DNA of 19,149 nucleotides, taken from assembly GCA_044867785.1 (NCBI GenBank), contig JBIOVM010000097.1, forward strand, positions 1-19,149. The letters are read 5' to 3'. Made by a program: the position numbers and the translations under genes. Every line of letters begins with the position of its first letter. Within the stretch, counting starts at the first letter, position 1. Shown piece after piece: positions 7,158 to 14,787 of the stretch. The notes under the pieces are model-generated. The model did no database searches, had not been told where the DNA came from, and saw only the letters and a list, made by a program, of their open reading frames with translations. The DNA is from DASRDR01 sp044867785. GTDB taxonomy: Bacteria > Methylomirabilota > Methylomirabilia > Rokubacteriales > DASRDR01.

Positions 7158-7781
7158 TCAGATCGATTGCTGGCGGCGCTGTCGCAGGACCTCCCGGATC
7201 TCGTCCAGGGCCCGGCCGATCTGCGCGAGGTTCGGGTTCACGGCCAAGGCCTTCTCGAAGTACTCGGCGGCCTTGGGCAGGTCTTCCTTCTGAAGGTAGA
7301 TCAAGCCGAACCCCGACAGTGCCCCGAAGTGGTTCGGGTTCCGCCGGACGACCTCCTCGCAATCCGCGAGCGACCGGTCGAGCTCGCCCATGAGGTAGTA
7401 GGCGGTCGCGCGCTTGTTCCAGCCCTCGGCGAAGCCGGGCGCCCTGGCGATCACCGCGCTGAAGACGGCGACCGACTCCGGCAGGCGTCCCGCCTCCATG
7501 AGGGCGATGCCCTGCTGGAGGAGGTGGTCGACGGCGGGGTCCCCCGACCGCAGCCAGATGGCCCACAGCGCCTGGTGGGCTTCGATCCGGACGGCCGGAT
7601 CGGCGTCCCTCAACGCCTGGACGAGGCCCGGCGCCGCGCCGTCGTCCCCGATCGCGCCCAACTGTTCGGCCGCCGCCCGACGGTCGTCGGGCGAGCCGGT
7701 GCGCAGCCGCTCCAGGAGGTCGGCTTGCGCGGCCGGCGCGGCAGTGAGCACCGCCGCGAGGAGCAGCGTGGCGCCGATCAT
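7158..7781 (-). CDS. Secreted HEAT/TPR-repeat protein
   Basis: A 207-residue protein with a signal peptide at about 1-20 (MIGATLLLAAVLTAAPAAQA). Residues 22-77 look like two HEAT-type helical repeats: RAAAEQLGAIGDDGAAPGLVQ and then DPAVRIEAHQALWAI. Residues 83-185 contain three TPR units, including AEGWNKRATAYYLMGELDRS and PKAAEYFEKALAVNPN. Such repeats are protein-binding scaffolds, and no catalytic motif is seen, so the role is unknown; periplasmic location is inferred from the signal peptide. The ATG overlaps the ligA stop (ATGA, 7778-7781), so translation is coupled to ligA. A gap of 41 nt separates it from the RraA-family gene. Confidence 0.8.
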   Translation of the reverse strand: MIGATLLLAAVLTAAPAAQADLLERLRTGSPDDRRAAAEQLGAIGDDGAAPGLVQALRDADPAVRIEAHQALWAIWLRSGDPAVDHLLQQGIALMEAGRLPESVAVFSAVIARAPGFAEGWNKRATAYYLMGELDRSLADCEEVVRRNPNHFGALSGFGLIYLQKEDLPKAAEYFEKALAVNPNLAQIGRALDEIREVLRQRRQQSI

Positions 7782-9814
7782 CGGGCGGCCGCCCTGGTCG
7801 CGGTCGCGGGGTCGGTCAGCTCGAGGAACGCCGGCTCGTCGAGGACGGTCACGCCGAGGCGCTTGGCGTCGTCCAGCTTCGACCCCGCCTCCGCACCGGC
7901 CACGAGAAAGTCCGTTTTCCGGGAGACCCCGGACGTGACGCGGCCACCCAGCCGGGCGATCCGCGCTTTCGCCTCGTCCCGGGACATGGCGTCGAGTGCT
8001 CCCGTGAGGACGAACGTCTTCCCGGCGAACGGCTTCGGCCCCGTGGGACGCTGGGCTTCCTCGAGCACGACGCCGACCTCGCGCAGGTGCTCGACGACCT
8101 TCTGGTTGGCGGGCTGGTCGAAGAAGAGGCGAATGGACTGCGCGATCCGCGGCCCGATCCCGTGGATCTCGGAGAGCTCCTCGACGGTGGCGGCCGCGAC
8201 GCGGTCGATCGAGCCGAAGTGATCGGCGAGAAGGCGGGCCGCGCGCTCGCCGACGAAGCGGATGCCGAGGGCGTAGAGGACCCGGGCCAGGCCCCGCTTG
8301 CGCGAGCCGGCGATCGCGTTCACGAGATTCGTCGCCGATCGCTCCGCGAGCCGCTCGAGCTCGGCGACCTGCGGCACGGTCAGGCGGTAGAGGTCGCCGA
8401 AGTCGCGGACCAGGCCGCGCTCGACCACCTGCTCGACGACGGCCTCGCCGAGGTGCTCGATGTCCATGGCCCCCCGCGATCCGAAATGCAGAAGGGCCTC
8501 CTTGAGCTGCGCCGGGCACGCGGTGTTCGTGCAGCGGACGACCACCTCGCCCTCCGGACGGGAGGCGGTGGAGCCGCACACGGGACAGCGGTCGGGAAAG
8601 ACGAAGGGCGCCGCGTCCGACGGCCGGCGGTCGAGGAGGACCTTGGTGATGTGCGGGATGACGTCGCCGGCCCGCTCGACGACCACGCTGTCGCCGACCC
8701 GGACGTCGAGCCGCTCGATCTCGTCGACGTTGTGGAGGGTGGCCCGGCTGATCGTGGCGCCCGCGATCCGGACGGGCTCGAGGCGGGCGGCGGGCGTGAG
8801 GGCGCCGGTTCGGCCGACGTTGACGTCGATCGCGACGATGCGCGTCGTCGCCTCCTGAGCGGGGAACTTGTAGGCGATCGCCCAGCGCGGATGGTGCGCG
8901 GTCGAGCCCAGCCGCCGCTGATGGCCGAGGCTGTCCACCTTGACGACCGCGCCGTCCGCGTCGTAGCCGAGTTGGTCCCGGTCCGCCTCGAGGGCCTGGC
9001 AGTAGCGCCAGACGTCGTCCATCGTCGCGCACGGCGCGCCGCGCGGGTTCGTCGGAAGCCCGCTCTCCCGCAGCGCGTCGAGCACCTGGGCGTGGGTCTC
9101 GAAGGGGAACGGCTCGGCGTGACTCAGCTGGTAGACGAAGATCCGGAGGTCGCGCCGGGCCGTCAACCCCGGGTCCTTTTGACGGACACCTCCGGCGGCG
9201 GCGTTGCGAGGGTTCGCGAAGGGCGTCTCACCCTGGGCCTCCAGGTCGCGGTTGAGCCGCTCGAACGCCGCGTGGCTCATGTACACCTCACCCCGGATCT
9301 CCACGCGCCGGCACCGTGCCAGCGCGCCACCCAGGCGGAGAGGGATCGACCGAATGGTCCGGAGGTTGGGCGTCACGTCTTCGCCGAACCGGCCGTCGCC
9401 GCGGGTGGCGCCGCGAGCGAGCGCCCCGTTCTCGTAGAGCAGCGCCACGCCGAGACCGTCCACCTTGGGCTCGCAGACGTAGGTGAACGACACGCCGGGC
9501 AGCGCGCGCTTGATCCGCGCCTCGAACTCGCGCAGGTCGGCCTCGCCGGCGGCGTTCTCGAGCGACAGCATCGGCGCGAGGTGCTCGACGGTGGCGAAGG
9601 CGTCGGACACCTGGCCCGCGACCCGCTGGGTGGGGGAGTCGGGCGTGACGAGCTCCGGGTGCCGCGACTCCAGCTCGCGCAGCTCACGGACCAGGGCGTC
9701 GTACTCGGCGTCGCTGGCCTCGGGCCGGTCCAGCGCGTAGTAGAGGTGGTCGTGGCGCGCGATCTCTCTACGAAGCTCGTCGACGCGAGTCCGGGCCGCC
9801 TGAGGCGCCGCCAC
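7778..9814 (-). CDS. ligA: NAD-dependent DNA ligase LigA
   Basis: A 678-residue enzyme, close to E. coli LigA in length, that seals nicks during replication and repair using NAD+. In order: the Ia domain with HDHLYYALDRPEASDAEYD (21-39), which binds NMN; the adenylation domain with Lys117 in EPKVDG and then RGDGRFGEDVTPN; an OB fold with GRTGALTPAARLEPV; a zinc finger with Cys410, Cys413, Cys428 and Cys433; helix-hairpin-helix repeats (ERLAERSATNLVNAI, and IHGIGPRIAQSI); and a C-terminal BRCT domain from about 590 to 668. The start is GTG at 9814, 7 nt after a TATCCT box, with no ribosome site, so the message may be leaderless. It heads the minus-strand unit. Confidence 0.97.
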   Translation of the reverse strand: MAAPQAARTRVDELRREIARHDHLYYALDRPEASDAEYDALVRELRELESRHPELVTPDSPTQRVAGQVSDAFATVEHLAPMLSLENAAGEADLREFEARIKRALPGVSFTYVCEPKVDGLGVALLYENGALARGATRGDGRFGEDVTPNLRTIRSIPLRLGGALARCRRVEIRGEVYMSHAAFERLNRDLEAQGETPFANPRNAAAGGVRQKDPGLTARRDLRIFVYQLSHAEPFPFETHAQVLDALRESGLPTNPRGAPCATMDDVWRYCQALEADRDQLGYDADGAVVKVDSLGHQRRLGSTAHHPRWAIAYKFPAQEATTRIVAIDVNVGRTGALTPAARLEPVRIAGATISRATLHNVDEIERLDVRVGDSVVVERAGDVIPHITKVLLDRRPSDAAPFVFPDRCPVCGSTASRPEGEVVVRCTNTACPAQLKEALLHFGSRGAMDIEHLGEAVVEQVVERGLVRDFGDLYRLTVPQVAELERLAERSATNLVNAIAGSRKRGLARVLYALGIRFVGERAARLLADHFGSIDRVAAATVEELSEIHGIGPRIAQSIRLFFDQPANQKVVEHLREVGVVLEEAQRPTGPKPFAGKTFVLTGALDAMSRDEAKARIARLGGRVTSGVSRKTDFLVAGAEAGSKLDDAKRLGVTVLDEPAFLELTDPATATRAAAR

Positions 9815-9821
9815 AAAATCG

Positions 9822-9827
9822 AGGATA
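9822..9827 (-). promoter_or_regulatory. Predicted -10 box of ligA, leaderless arrangement
   Basis: TATCCT on the minus strand ends 7 nt before the GTG of ligA. No good -35 match lies 16-19 bp further upstream. The prediction rests on the hexamer, on its position, and on the same layout at other starts in this window. Confidence 0.4.
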
Positions 9828-9921
9828 GCACGCCCCCTCCCACCGGGCCGCCGCGCTGCGTTCCTTGGCCGGCCGCAGTCCAGCGCCGCGCGTCTAGCCG
9901 CCGCGCGTCCCGCCCACCGCG

Positions 9922-9950
9922 TTGCTGGAGCGTCTCGGTTGAACTATCCT
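9922..9950 (+). promoter_or_regulatory. Possible relic promoter of the broken ABC substrate-binding gene
   Basis: TTGCTG (9922-9927), 17-bp spacer, TATCCT (9945-9950). It lies about 130 nt before the ATG of the remnant. The rest of the interval 9831-10078 shows no reading frame, RNA gene or repeat that I can support. Confidence 0.3.
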
Positions 9951-10078
9951 CCCCTCCGGCCGGAGCAAGAGCCGGTCGTGCTGGCGTGAGCTACGCAAGG
10001 TGCGCCGGCGGGTCGCCAGTCCGTGGACCGGCGGGAGCGTTGGCAGCGCGCCGCTCAGTCAGGGGGCACGGGAAGCCG

Positions 10079-10320
10079 ATGATCGCACGCAGAGCCTTCG
10101 TTTGCGACCGTGGCCGGCGGCGCGCTGGCCGTGTCGCGCGCCGTCGCTGCGCAGCCGGCGGGCAAGGTCCATCGGATCGATCTCCGGCGCGTCGGCCCTC
10201 CTCCGCGGAGCTTCATGAGCAGCCGACGAGGTCGAGATGGTCATCGACCTGAAGACCACGAAGGCGCTCGGATCGAGTGTTCCCCCGTCGTTTCTGGCGC
10301 GGGCGGACCTGGTCAGCGCC
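10079..10320 (+). pseudogene. Broken ABC transporter substrate-binding protein (TrpX-type family), middle deleted and frameshifted
   Basis: The first codons from ATG at 10079 read MIARRAFV. After removing one T near 10102, the frame continues ATVAGGALAVSRAVAAQPAG and then KVHRI. This is the usual signal peptide and mature N-terminus of the periplasmic ABC_sub_bind family (R-R-x-F, then AGG...AA, then Q-x-A-G-K-V-x-R-I). From 10222, in a third frame, comes ADEVEMVIDLKTTKALGSSV followed by PPSFLARADLVSA, the family's standard C-terminal end. The members I know are around 320 residues; only about 45 N-terminal and 33 C-terminal residues remain, joined near 10215-10222. The usual stop after the C-terminal motif is also gone. 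It is therefore a dead gene. Intact members bind amino acids or related small molecules in the periplasm. Confidence 0.7.
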
Positions 10321-10356
10321 CCACCCCGGCCCATCGACGTGGGCCGAGGTGGCGCT
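10315..10356. terminator. Long imperfect hairpin between the ABC remnant and the flippase-type gene
   Basis: A 7-bp stem (10327-10333 with 10340-10346) encloses the 6-nt loop TCGACG. After a C/A mismatch come 5 more pairs (10321-10325 with 10348-10352). After a 2-nt bulge come 4 more (10315-10318 with 10353-10356). That gives 16 pairs, mostly G-C. The structure overlaps the stop codon of the minus-strand flippase-type gene and directly follows the remnant's C-terminal motif. It fits a terminator for both strands, but there is no T-run on either side. Confidence 0.5.
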
Positions 10357-11296
10357 ACACGCCGGCGCGCTGAGGGGCCGCGCTTCGCCGAAAGGCCGCG
10401 GCCACGGTGACGACGCCGAGGGCCACCGCCAGCCAGAGCGTCGCCGCGCGCACGAGCAGCGTGCCGGCCGCCGCTTCGGGGAGCGGAGTCCCGAGACCGG
10501 CGAGCAGCGCCGTCAGGCTGCCCTCGGCCACGCCGAGACCGCCCGGGAGCATGGAGATCGCCCCGGCGAGCGAGGCGAACGCGTAGACGAAGGTCGCCGA
10601 GCGAAGCGGCAGGGGCACGGCGAGCCCGTCCAGGATGAGGGCGAAGGCCAGACACTCCAGGAACCAGGCCACGATCGAGAGCGCGAGCGCCACCGCCAAG
10701 GCCCGAGGCGCGAGCAGCGCGCGACCGCCGTGCACGAAGAGCCGCACGGGCTCGACGAGGCGTCCGGGCAGGAGGCGCTGGGCCGGGCGGCTGACCGTCG
10801 GCGCCTGGAGGGCGACGACCGCGACGACGAGCGCAAGGGCGAGGCCGCCCAGCAGGAGCGGGCCGTGCGGAAGCGCCGTCACGCCGAGCCCGCCCAGCAA
10901 GACCAACCCGGCCACGTCGGTCAAACGCTCGGCCATGACGGCGGACGCGGTGCGAACCACGGGGGTGCCGACCCGCTCGCGCACGAGGATCGCCTTGAGG
11001 ACCTCCCCCAGCTTGCCGGGGGAGATCGCCATCGTGAACCCGGCGAGGAAGACCTGGAGGCTCGGCCACCATGCGAGCGGGATCTCGAGGCAACGCAGGT
11101 AAAAGTGCCACTTGGCGAAGCGTAGGGCCCAGCTGGCGCCGACGGCCAAGACGATCGCCGGGCCGAGCCGCCAGCGGAAGCGCGCCAGCGCGTCGAGCGT
11201 GTCCCGCACGCTGGCGGTGGCCGCGAGCGCGAGCGCCACGACGGCTCCGAGGGCGATCGCGATCAGCAGGTTGCGGACGAGGCGGGAGGACGCCAC
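10355..11296 (-). CDS. YbhN/UPF0104-type integral membrane protein (LPG-synthase transmembrane-like, flippase family)
   Basis: A 313-residue polytopic membrane protein with about eight hydrophobic segments. It carries three signatures of the lysylphosphatidylglycerol synthase TM / UPF0104 family: SPGKLGEVLK (92-101), AERLTDVAGL (122-131) and LPGGLGVAEGSL (250-261). WALRFAKWHFYLRCL (56-70) fits the family's first conserved loop. Relatives are proposed to move lipids or lipid-linked glycans across the cytoplasmic membrane. The aminoacyl-transfer domain of MprF is absent, so lysyl-PG synthesis is not expected. The start is GTG at 11296, 8 nt after a good TTGACT-18-TGTAAT promoter and without a ribosome site. 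It follows ccmF on the same strand but appears to have its own promoter. Confidence 0.82.
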   Translation of the reverse strand: MASSRLVRNLLIAIALGAVVALALAATASVRDTLDALARFRWRLGPAIVLAVGASWALRFAKWHFYLRCLEIPLAWWPSLQVFLAGFTMAISPGKLGEVLKAILVRERVGTPVVRTASAVMAERLTDVAGLVLLGGLGVTALPHGPLLLGGLALALVVAVVALQAPTVSRPAQRLLPGRLVEPVRLFVHGGRALLAPRALAVALALSIVAWFLECLAFALILDGLAVPLPLRSATFVYAFASLAGAISMLPGGLGVAEGSLTALLAGLGTPLPEAAAGTLLVRAATLWLAVALGVVTVAAAFRRSAAPQRAGV

Positions 11297-11304
11297 CGGG
11301 CCGG

Positions 11305-11334
11305 ATTACAGCATTCGCGCCCGGCGACAGTCAA
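11305..11334 (-). promoter_or_regulatory. Promoter of the flippase-type gene, leaderless, -35 overlapping the ccmF stop
   Basis: On the minus strand TTGACT (11334-11329) and TGTAAT (11310-11305) are 18 bp apart, each one base from the sigma70 consensus. The GTG start follows after 8 nt. The TGA inside TTGACT (11333-11331) is the stop codon of ccmF. This is the best complete promoter in the window. Confidence 0.65.
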
Positions 11335-13355
11335 TCGCGCGATGATCCCGATCCGGCTCCGCCGGCGATGGGCGCCGGCGCCGCGCCCGGCACCGGAACC
11401 GTCGCGCGGCGGCCCGACGGCCAGAGCGCGAGCGCCCCGCCGAGCAAGACGACCGCGCCGCCGAGCCAGATCCACGCGACCATCGGGTGGACCTGGGCCT
11501 TGATCTGCGCCCACTGCCCGTCGCGGTCGAAGCTGCCGAGGATCACGTAGAAGTCGCGGAACAAGCCGTACCGGACCGCGACCGACGCGAACGGGGAGTT
11601 CGATCCCGGATAGAGGCGCTGGCCCGGCCGGAGCGTGGCCACCGGCCGTCCGTGCTCGCTCACGTCGAGTCCCGCCTGGACCAGGAGATGCGTGGGCTGC
11701 TCGGCCGCCGAGAGCCCGGTGAAGCGCACGGCGTATCGCCCGATCTCGAGCGTCTCGCCTCGCTTGAGGGTCTGCTCGCGCTCGATCTTTCCCACCGTCG
11801 ACGTGGCGACGCCGATCGCCACGAGGACCACGCCCAGGTGGACGACGAGCCCGCCGTAGCGCCGGTGATTCTGCGCCAGCAGGCGGCCGAGCGCCGTCGG
11901 CCACGACTCGCCGGTCGCGCGGCGGCGCCCCCGCGACGCTCGCCAGAGCTCGCCCAGCACGACGGCCGCCACGAAGTACGGGAGCGTGTAGCCCAGGCCG
12001 ACCAGCCCGAACGGCAGGCCGCCGACGAGCCACGTGAGCGCGCTGGCGACGATCGCGACCGCCGCCGGACCGCGGAGGAGGCGCCCGAGCACCGTCCACG
12101 ATCCGCGCCGCCAGGGCACCAGCGGGCCCGCCCCCATGAGCAGGAAGGTGACCAGCAGGATCGGCGCGCTCACCCAGTTGAAGTACGGCGTCCCGACCGA
12201 CACCTTGGCTCCGGTCACGGCCTCGGCGAGGAGCGGGAAGATCGTACCGATGAACACGGTGAAGCAGAAGGCGACGAGCAGCACGTTGTTCACGAGGAAG
12301 ACCGACTCGCGGGAGAGGAGCGCGTCGAGCTCCGCCCGCTCGCCCAGGCGGTCCCACCGCCACACGAGGAGCCCGAGCGACGTCAGCAGGATCGCTGCCA
12401 GATACGCCAAGAGGAAGGGGCCGATCGCGCCGCTCGCGAACGCGTGGACCGACGAGATCACGCCGCTCCGTGTCAGGAAGGTCCCGAAGATCGTCAGCGC
12501 GAAGGTGAGCGTGATCAGGGTGAGGTTCCAGATCTTCAGCATCGGCCGCCGCTCTTGGACCATGACCGAGTGAACGAACGCCGTCCCCATCAGCCAGGGC
12601 ATGAACGACGCGTTCTCCACCGGGTCCCAGGCCCAGTACCCGCCCCACCCGAGCGTCCGGTACGACCACCAGCCGCCGTACAGAACCCCCGCAGTGAGGA
12701 AGAGCCAGGCCGTGATCGTCCAGCGGCGCGTGAGCGTGAGCCATGTGGCGTCGAGCCGGCCGGCGACGAGCGCGGCGATCGCGAAGGCGAACGGCACGAC
12801 GAACCCGACGTACCCCGTGTAGAGCAGGAGCGGATGCACCAGCATGTCGGTGACCTCGAGGAGGGGATTGAGGCCCCGACCCTCGAGGGCGGGCTCGGCC
12901 AGCCGCGAGAACGGGCTGGCGATCGCGGTCATCATGACGAGAAACACTCCGGAGACGACGAAGAGCACCGCGAGCGCGTAGCCGGAGAGCTCCCGCCGGA
13001 GCGCGGCCGCCCGCCGGGCGACCAGGAAGACGAAGAGCGCCTGAAGCCATTCCCAGAGCAGGATCGAGCCTTCGAGCGCCCCCCAGAGCCCGGCGATGCG
13101 GTAGCGCAGCGGGCTCGTCGACACGCTGGTGTTGGCGACGTACCGCACGCTGAAGTCGCTCGTGATCAGGAGGTATTCCAGCGCGACGACGGCCAGGCTC
13201 ACCAGCACGAGCTGCACGGCGGCGGCGCGGCGGGCGATCGGGAGCCATCCCGGTGCCACGGTGCGGCTTGCGCGCACTCCCGCAAGCGCGCCGAGGCTGG
13301 CGACCATGAGGGCCGCGAGGAGCGCCGCGGCACCGAGCTCGGGGACGAGGCTCAC
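11331..13355 (-). CDS. ccmF: Haem lyase / cytochrome c-type biogenesis protein CcmF
   Basis: A 674-residue polytopic membrane protein that joins haem from holo-CcmE to reduced apocytochrome c. The haem-handling WWD domain is clear around 228-250 (GYWAWDPVENASFMPW). The two periplasmic histidines that flank it are H174 in VHPLLLYTGYVGFVVPFAFA and H304 in SGVISSVHAFA. LTRSGVI and the hydrophobic stretches between are typical. The C-terminal region (about 550-640) is a periplasmic domain ending in a last membrane helix, IWLGGAVVLLGGALALW. The start is GTG at 13355, 4 nt after the ccmI stop. It is the last gene of the ccm operon. Confidence 0.96.
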   Translation of the reverse strand: MSLVPELGAAALLAALMVASLGALAGVRASRTVAPGWLPIARRAAAVQLVLVSLAVVALEYLLITSDFSVRYVANTSVSTSPLRYRIAGLWGALEGSILLWEWLQALFVFLVARRAAALRRELSGYALAVLFVVSGVFLVMMTAIASPFSRLAEPALEGRGLNPLLEVTDMLVHPLLLYTGYVGFVVPFAFAIAALVAGRLDATWLTLTRRWTITAWLFLTAGVLYGGWWSYRTLGWGGYWAWDPVENASFMPWLMGTAFVHSVMVQERRPMLKIWNLTLITLTFALTIFGTFLTRSGVISSVHAFASGAIGPFLLAYLAAILLTSLGLLVWRWDRLGERAELDALLSRESVFLVNNVLLVAFCFTVFIGTIFPLLAEAVTGAKVSVGTPYFNWVSAPILLVTFLLMGAGPLVPWRRGSWTVLGRLLRGPAAVAIVASALTWLVGGLPFGLVGLGYTLPYFVAAVVLGELWRASRGRRRATGESWPTALGRLLAQNHRRYGGLVVHLGVVLVAIGVATSTVGKIEREQTLKRGETLEIGRYAVRFTGLSAAEQPTHLLVQAGLDVSEHGRPVATLRPGQRLYPGSNSPFASVAVRYGLFRDFYVILGSFDRDGQWAQIKAQVHPMVAWIWLGGAVVLLGGALALWPSGRRATVPVPGAAPAPIAGGAGSGSSRD

Positions 13356-13359
13356 GACG

Positions 13360-14289
13360 TCACGGCGTCTTCGCGGGCGGTCCCGGGGGGACGGCCTTCG
13401 GGTCGACCGCCAGCCGGGCTCGCGCGTCGCGGATGCGTTCCTGGGCGCGGTCTCGATCCGCCCCGGGCGGAGCGACGCGGACGAAGCGCTCGAGCGTCGC
13501 CAGCGCGCCCCCGTGATCCTGGAGGGTATCCTGGACGCCCGCCTTGTCCCACAGCGCGTGCGCGTAGTCGGGCTGGATCGCCAGGGCGCGGTCGAAGGCC
13601 TCGAGGGCTTCGGTGTGGTGCCCGGCCAGCGCGAGGATCACCCCCAGATGCGTGATGGCGTCCACGTTCCGCGGCTCGCGCCGGAGGACGGCCGTGTACG
13701 CGGCGATCGCCTCCTGGTAGCGGCCGGCATCGAGGCTCTGGTGGGCCGCCTTCAGCATGCCCTCCAGCATCTCCCGGGGGATCGGCCGGGGCGCGCCGCC
13801 GCCCGTGGTACCCGGAGGCCCCGCCGGCGGTGCCTCGAGGGGCGCGGTCGCCATACCCGGCTCCAGCGGCGCGGGCGTCGAGTAGCGCGAGACCAGGAGC
13901 CCCAGGATGACGCCGAAGACGAGGAGCCCGGCACCCATCCCGCCGAGGACGACGGGCTGGCGGGTCCACGGGGTCGGTGCCGGCGCCGGGACGGCGCGAG
14001 TGGGGATGGCCGCCGGGCCCAGCGCGTCGAGACGGCGGAGCACGTCGAGCGCGCTCGCCTCGTAGCGCATCCGGAGGTCGCGGTAATCCTCCTCCTCGAC
14101 GTGGCCGGCCACCCGATCGAGCTCGAGCTCCCGGATCGCCCGCAACGCCGTCGTCTTCTCCGTCTCGAGCCCCGCCCGCTCGTCGTCGGCCACGGGGTCC
14201 CCCGGAACGGCCCGATGCCGCAGGAGGGGCCAGGCGGTCAAGGCCAGCGCGGGCAGCGCGAGGACCAGCGTCAAGACGAGCGTCGACAC
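13360..14289 (-). CDS. ccmI: CcmI/CycH-like TPR protein of cytochrome c maturation
   Basis: A 309-residue protein with a membrane helix at about 3-21, a cytoplasmic coiled region rich in Glu/Arg (about 38-90: EKTTALRAIRELELD, then EEEDYRDLRMRYE), a second membrane helix at about 113-134, and a Pro-rich linker. A periplasmic TPR domain follows at about 172-290 (GRYQEAIAAYTAVLRREPRN, then HHTEALEAFDRALAIQPD). That order is the layout of CcmI, which holds the C-terminus of apocytochrome c for the CcmF/H lyase. The EEEDYRDLRMRYE segment resembles the N-terminal domain of CcmI-type proteins. GTG at 14289 begins 12 nt after ccmH. Sequence similarity to CcmI is modest; the context makes the call. 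Confidence 0.85.
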   Translation of the reverse strand: MSTLVLTLVLALPALALTAWPLLRHRAVPGDPVADDERAGLETEKTTALRAIRELELDRVAGHVEEEDYRDLRMRYEASALDVLRRLDALGPAAIPTRAVPAPAPTPWTRQPVVLGGMGAGLLVFGVILGLLVSRYSTPAPLEPGMATAPLEAPPAGPPGTTGGGAPRPIPREMLEGMLKAAHQSLDAGRYQEAIAAYTAVLRREPRNVDAITHLGVILALAGHHTEALEAFDRALAIQPDYAHALWDKAGVQDTLQDHGGALATLERFVRVAPPGADRDRAQERIRDARARLAVDPKAVPPGPPAKTP

Positions 14290-14301
14290 CTCGCCGCCCC
14301 G

Positions 14302-14787
14302 CTAGTCGCCGAGGCGCTCGAGCTCGGCGGCGAGCCGTTCGCGATCCCGCGGTCCCATCGGCGGCACGGCCGGGGCCGGCGCCGGCCGCCGCCGCCACCG
14401 GTAGGCGAGCGTGAGGGCGATGGCGAGGCCGCCCACCACGGCGCCGAAGGGAGCGAGCCACAGGACCAGGTTCAGGCCCCGGGCGGGAGGAGCGAGGAGC
14501 ACCCAGTCGCCGTAGCGCTGGACGAAGTAGGCCATCACCTGCTCCGGCCGATCCCCCGCCGCGAGCCGCTCGCGAATCAGGTCCCGCATCTGGCTCGCCA
14601 TCTCGGAGGGCGAGTCGGCGACGGAGAGGTTCTGGCACACGACGCAGCGAAGCTGAGCGGCGATCGCTTGGACGGCCTCCTCGCTGACCGCCGGGCCGGC
14701 CGCGTCGGCGAGGGGGACCACGGCTGCTGCCCCCAGGCAGAGGAACCCGGCGATCACGCGAGCCGCCCTGGCGGTCGCCGCGCTCAT
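14302..14787 (-). CDS. ccmH: Cytochrome c maturation thiol protein CcmH
   Basis: A 161-residue membrane-anchored periplasmic protein. After a signal peptide (about 1-30) comes the family motif LRCVVCQNLSVADSPS, with redox cysteines 48 and 51 (L-R-C-x-x-C). RDLIRERLAAGDRPEQVMAY and YFVQRYGDWVLLAPP complete the three-helix domain. One membrane helix (about 107-130) and a short charged tail (PMGPRDRERLAAELERLGD) follow. CcmH reduces or holds the CxxCH thiols of apocytochrome c together with CcmG. ATG at 14787 overlaps the ccmG stop (ATGA). Confidence 0.95.
   Translation of the reverse strand: MSAATARAARVIAGFLCLGAAAVVPLADAAGPAVSEEAVQAIAAQLRCVVCQNLSVADSPSEMASQMRDLIRERLAAGDRPEQVMAYFVQRYGDWVLLAPPARGLNLVLWLAPFGAVVGGLAIALTLAYRWRRRPAPAPAVPPMGPRDRERLAAELERLGD

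Noticed and set aside
10110..10373. Possible small intact gene of 87 codons in the 9815-10354 gap
   Set aside because: Its first part is the out-of-frame signal peptide region of the broken ABC substrate-binding gene; the rest is a frame with no similarity to anything I recognise.
8087..13655. Very long open frames antisense to real genes, for example 8087-10252 (+), 11487-13655 (+) and, further right, 15815-18289 (+) and 15909-18377 (-)
   Set aside because: They are rich in Arg, Gly, Pro, Asp and His with no fold or motif, and they lie opposite or out of frame with clearly homologous genes (ligA, ccmF, glgB). High GC removes stop codons in these frames.
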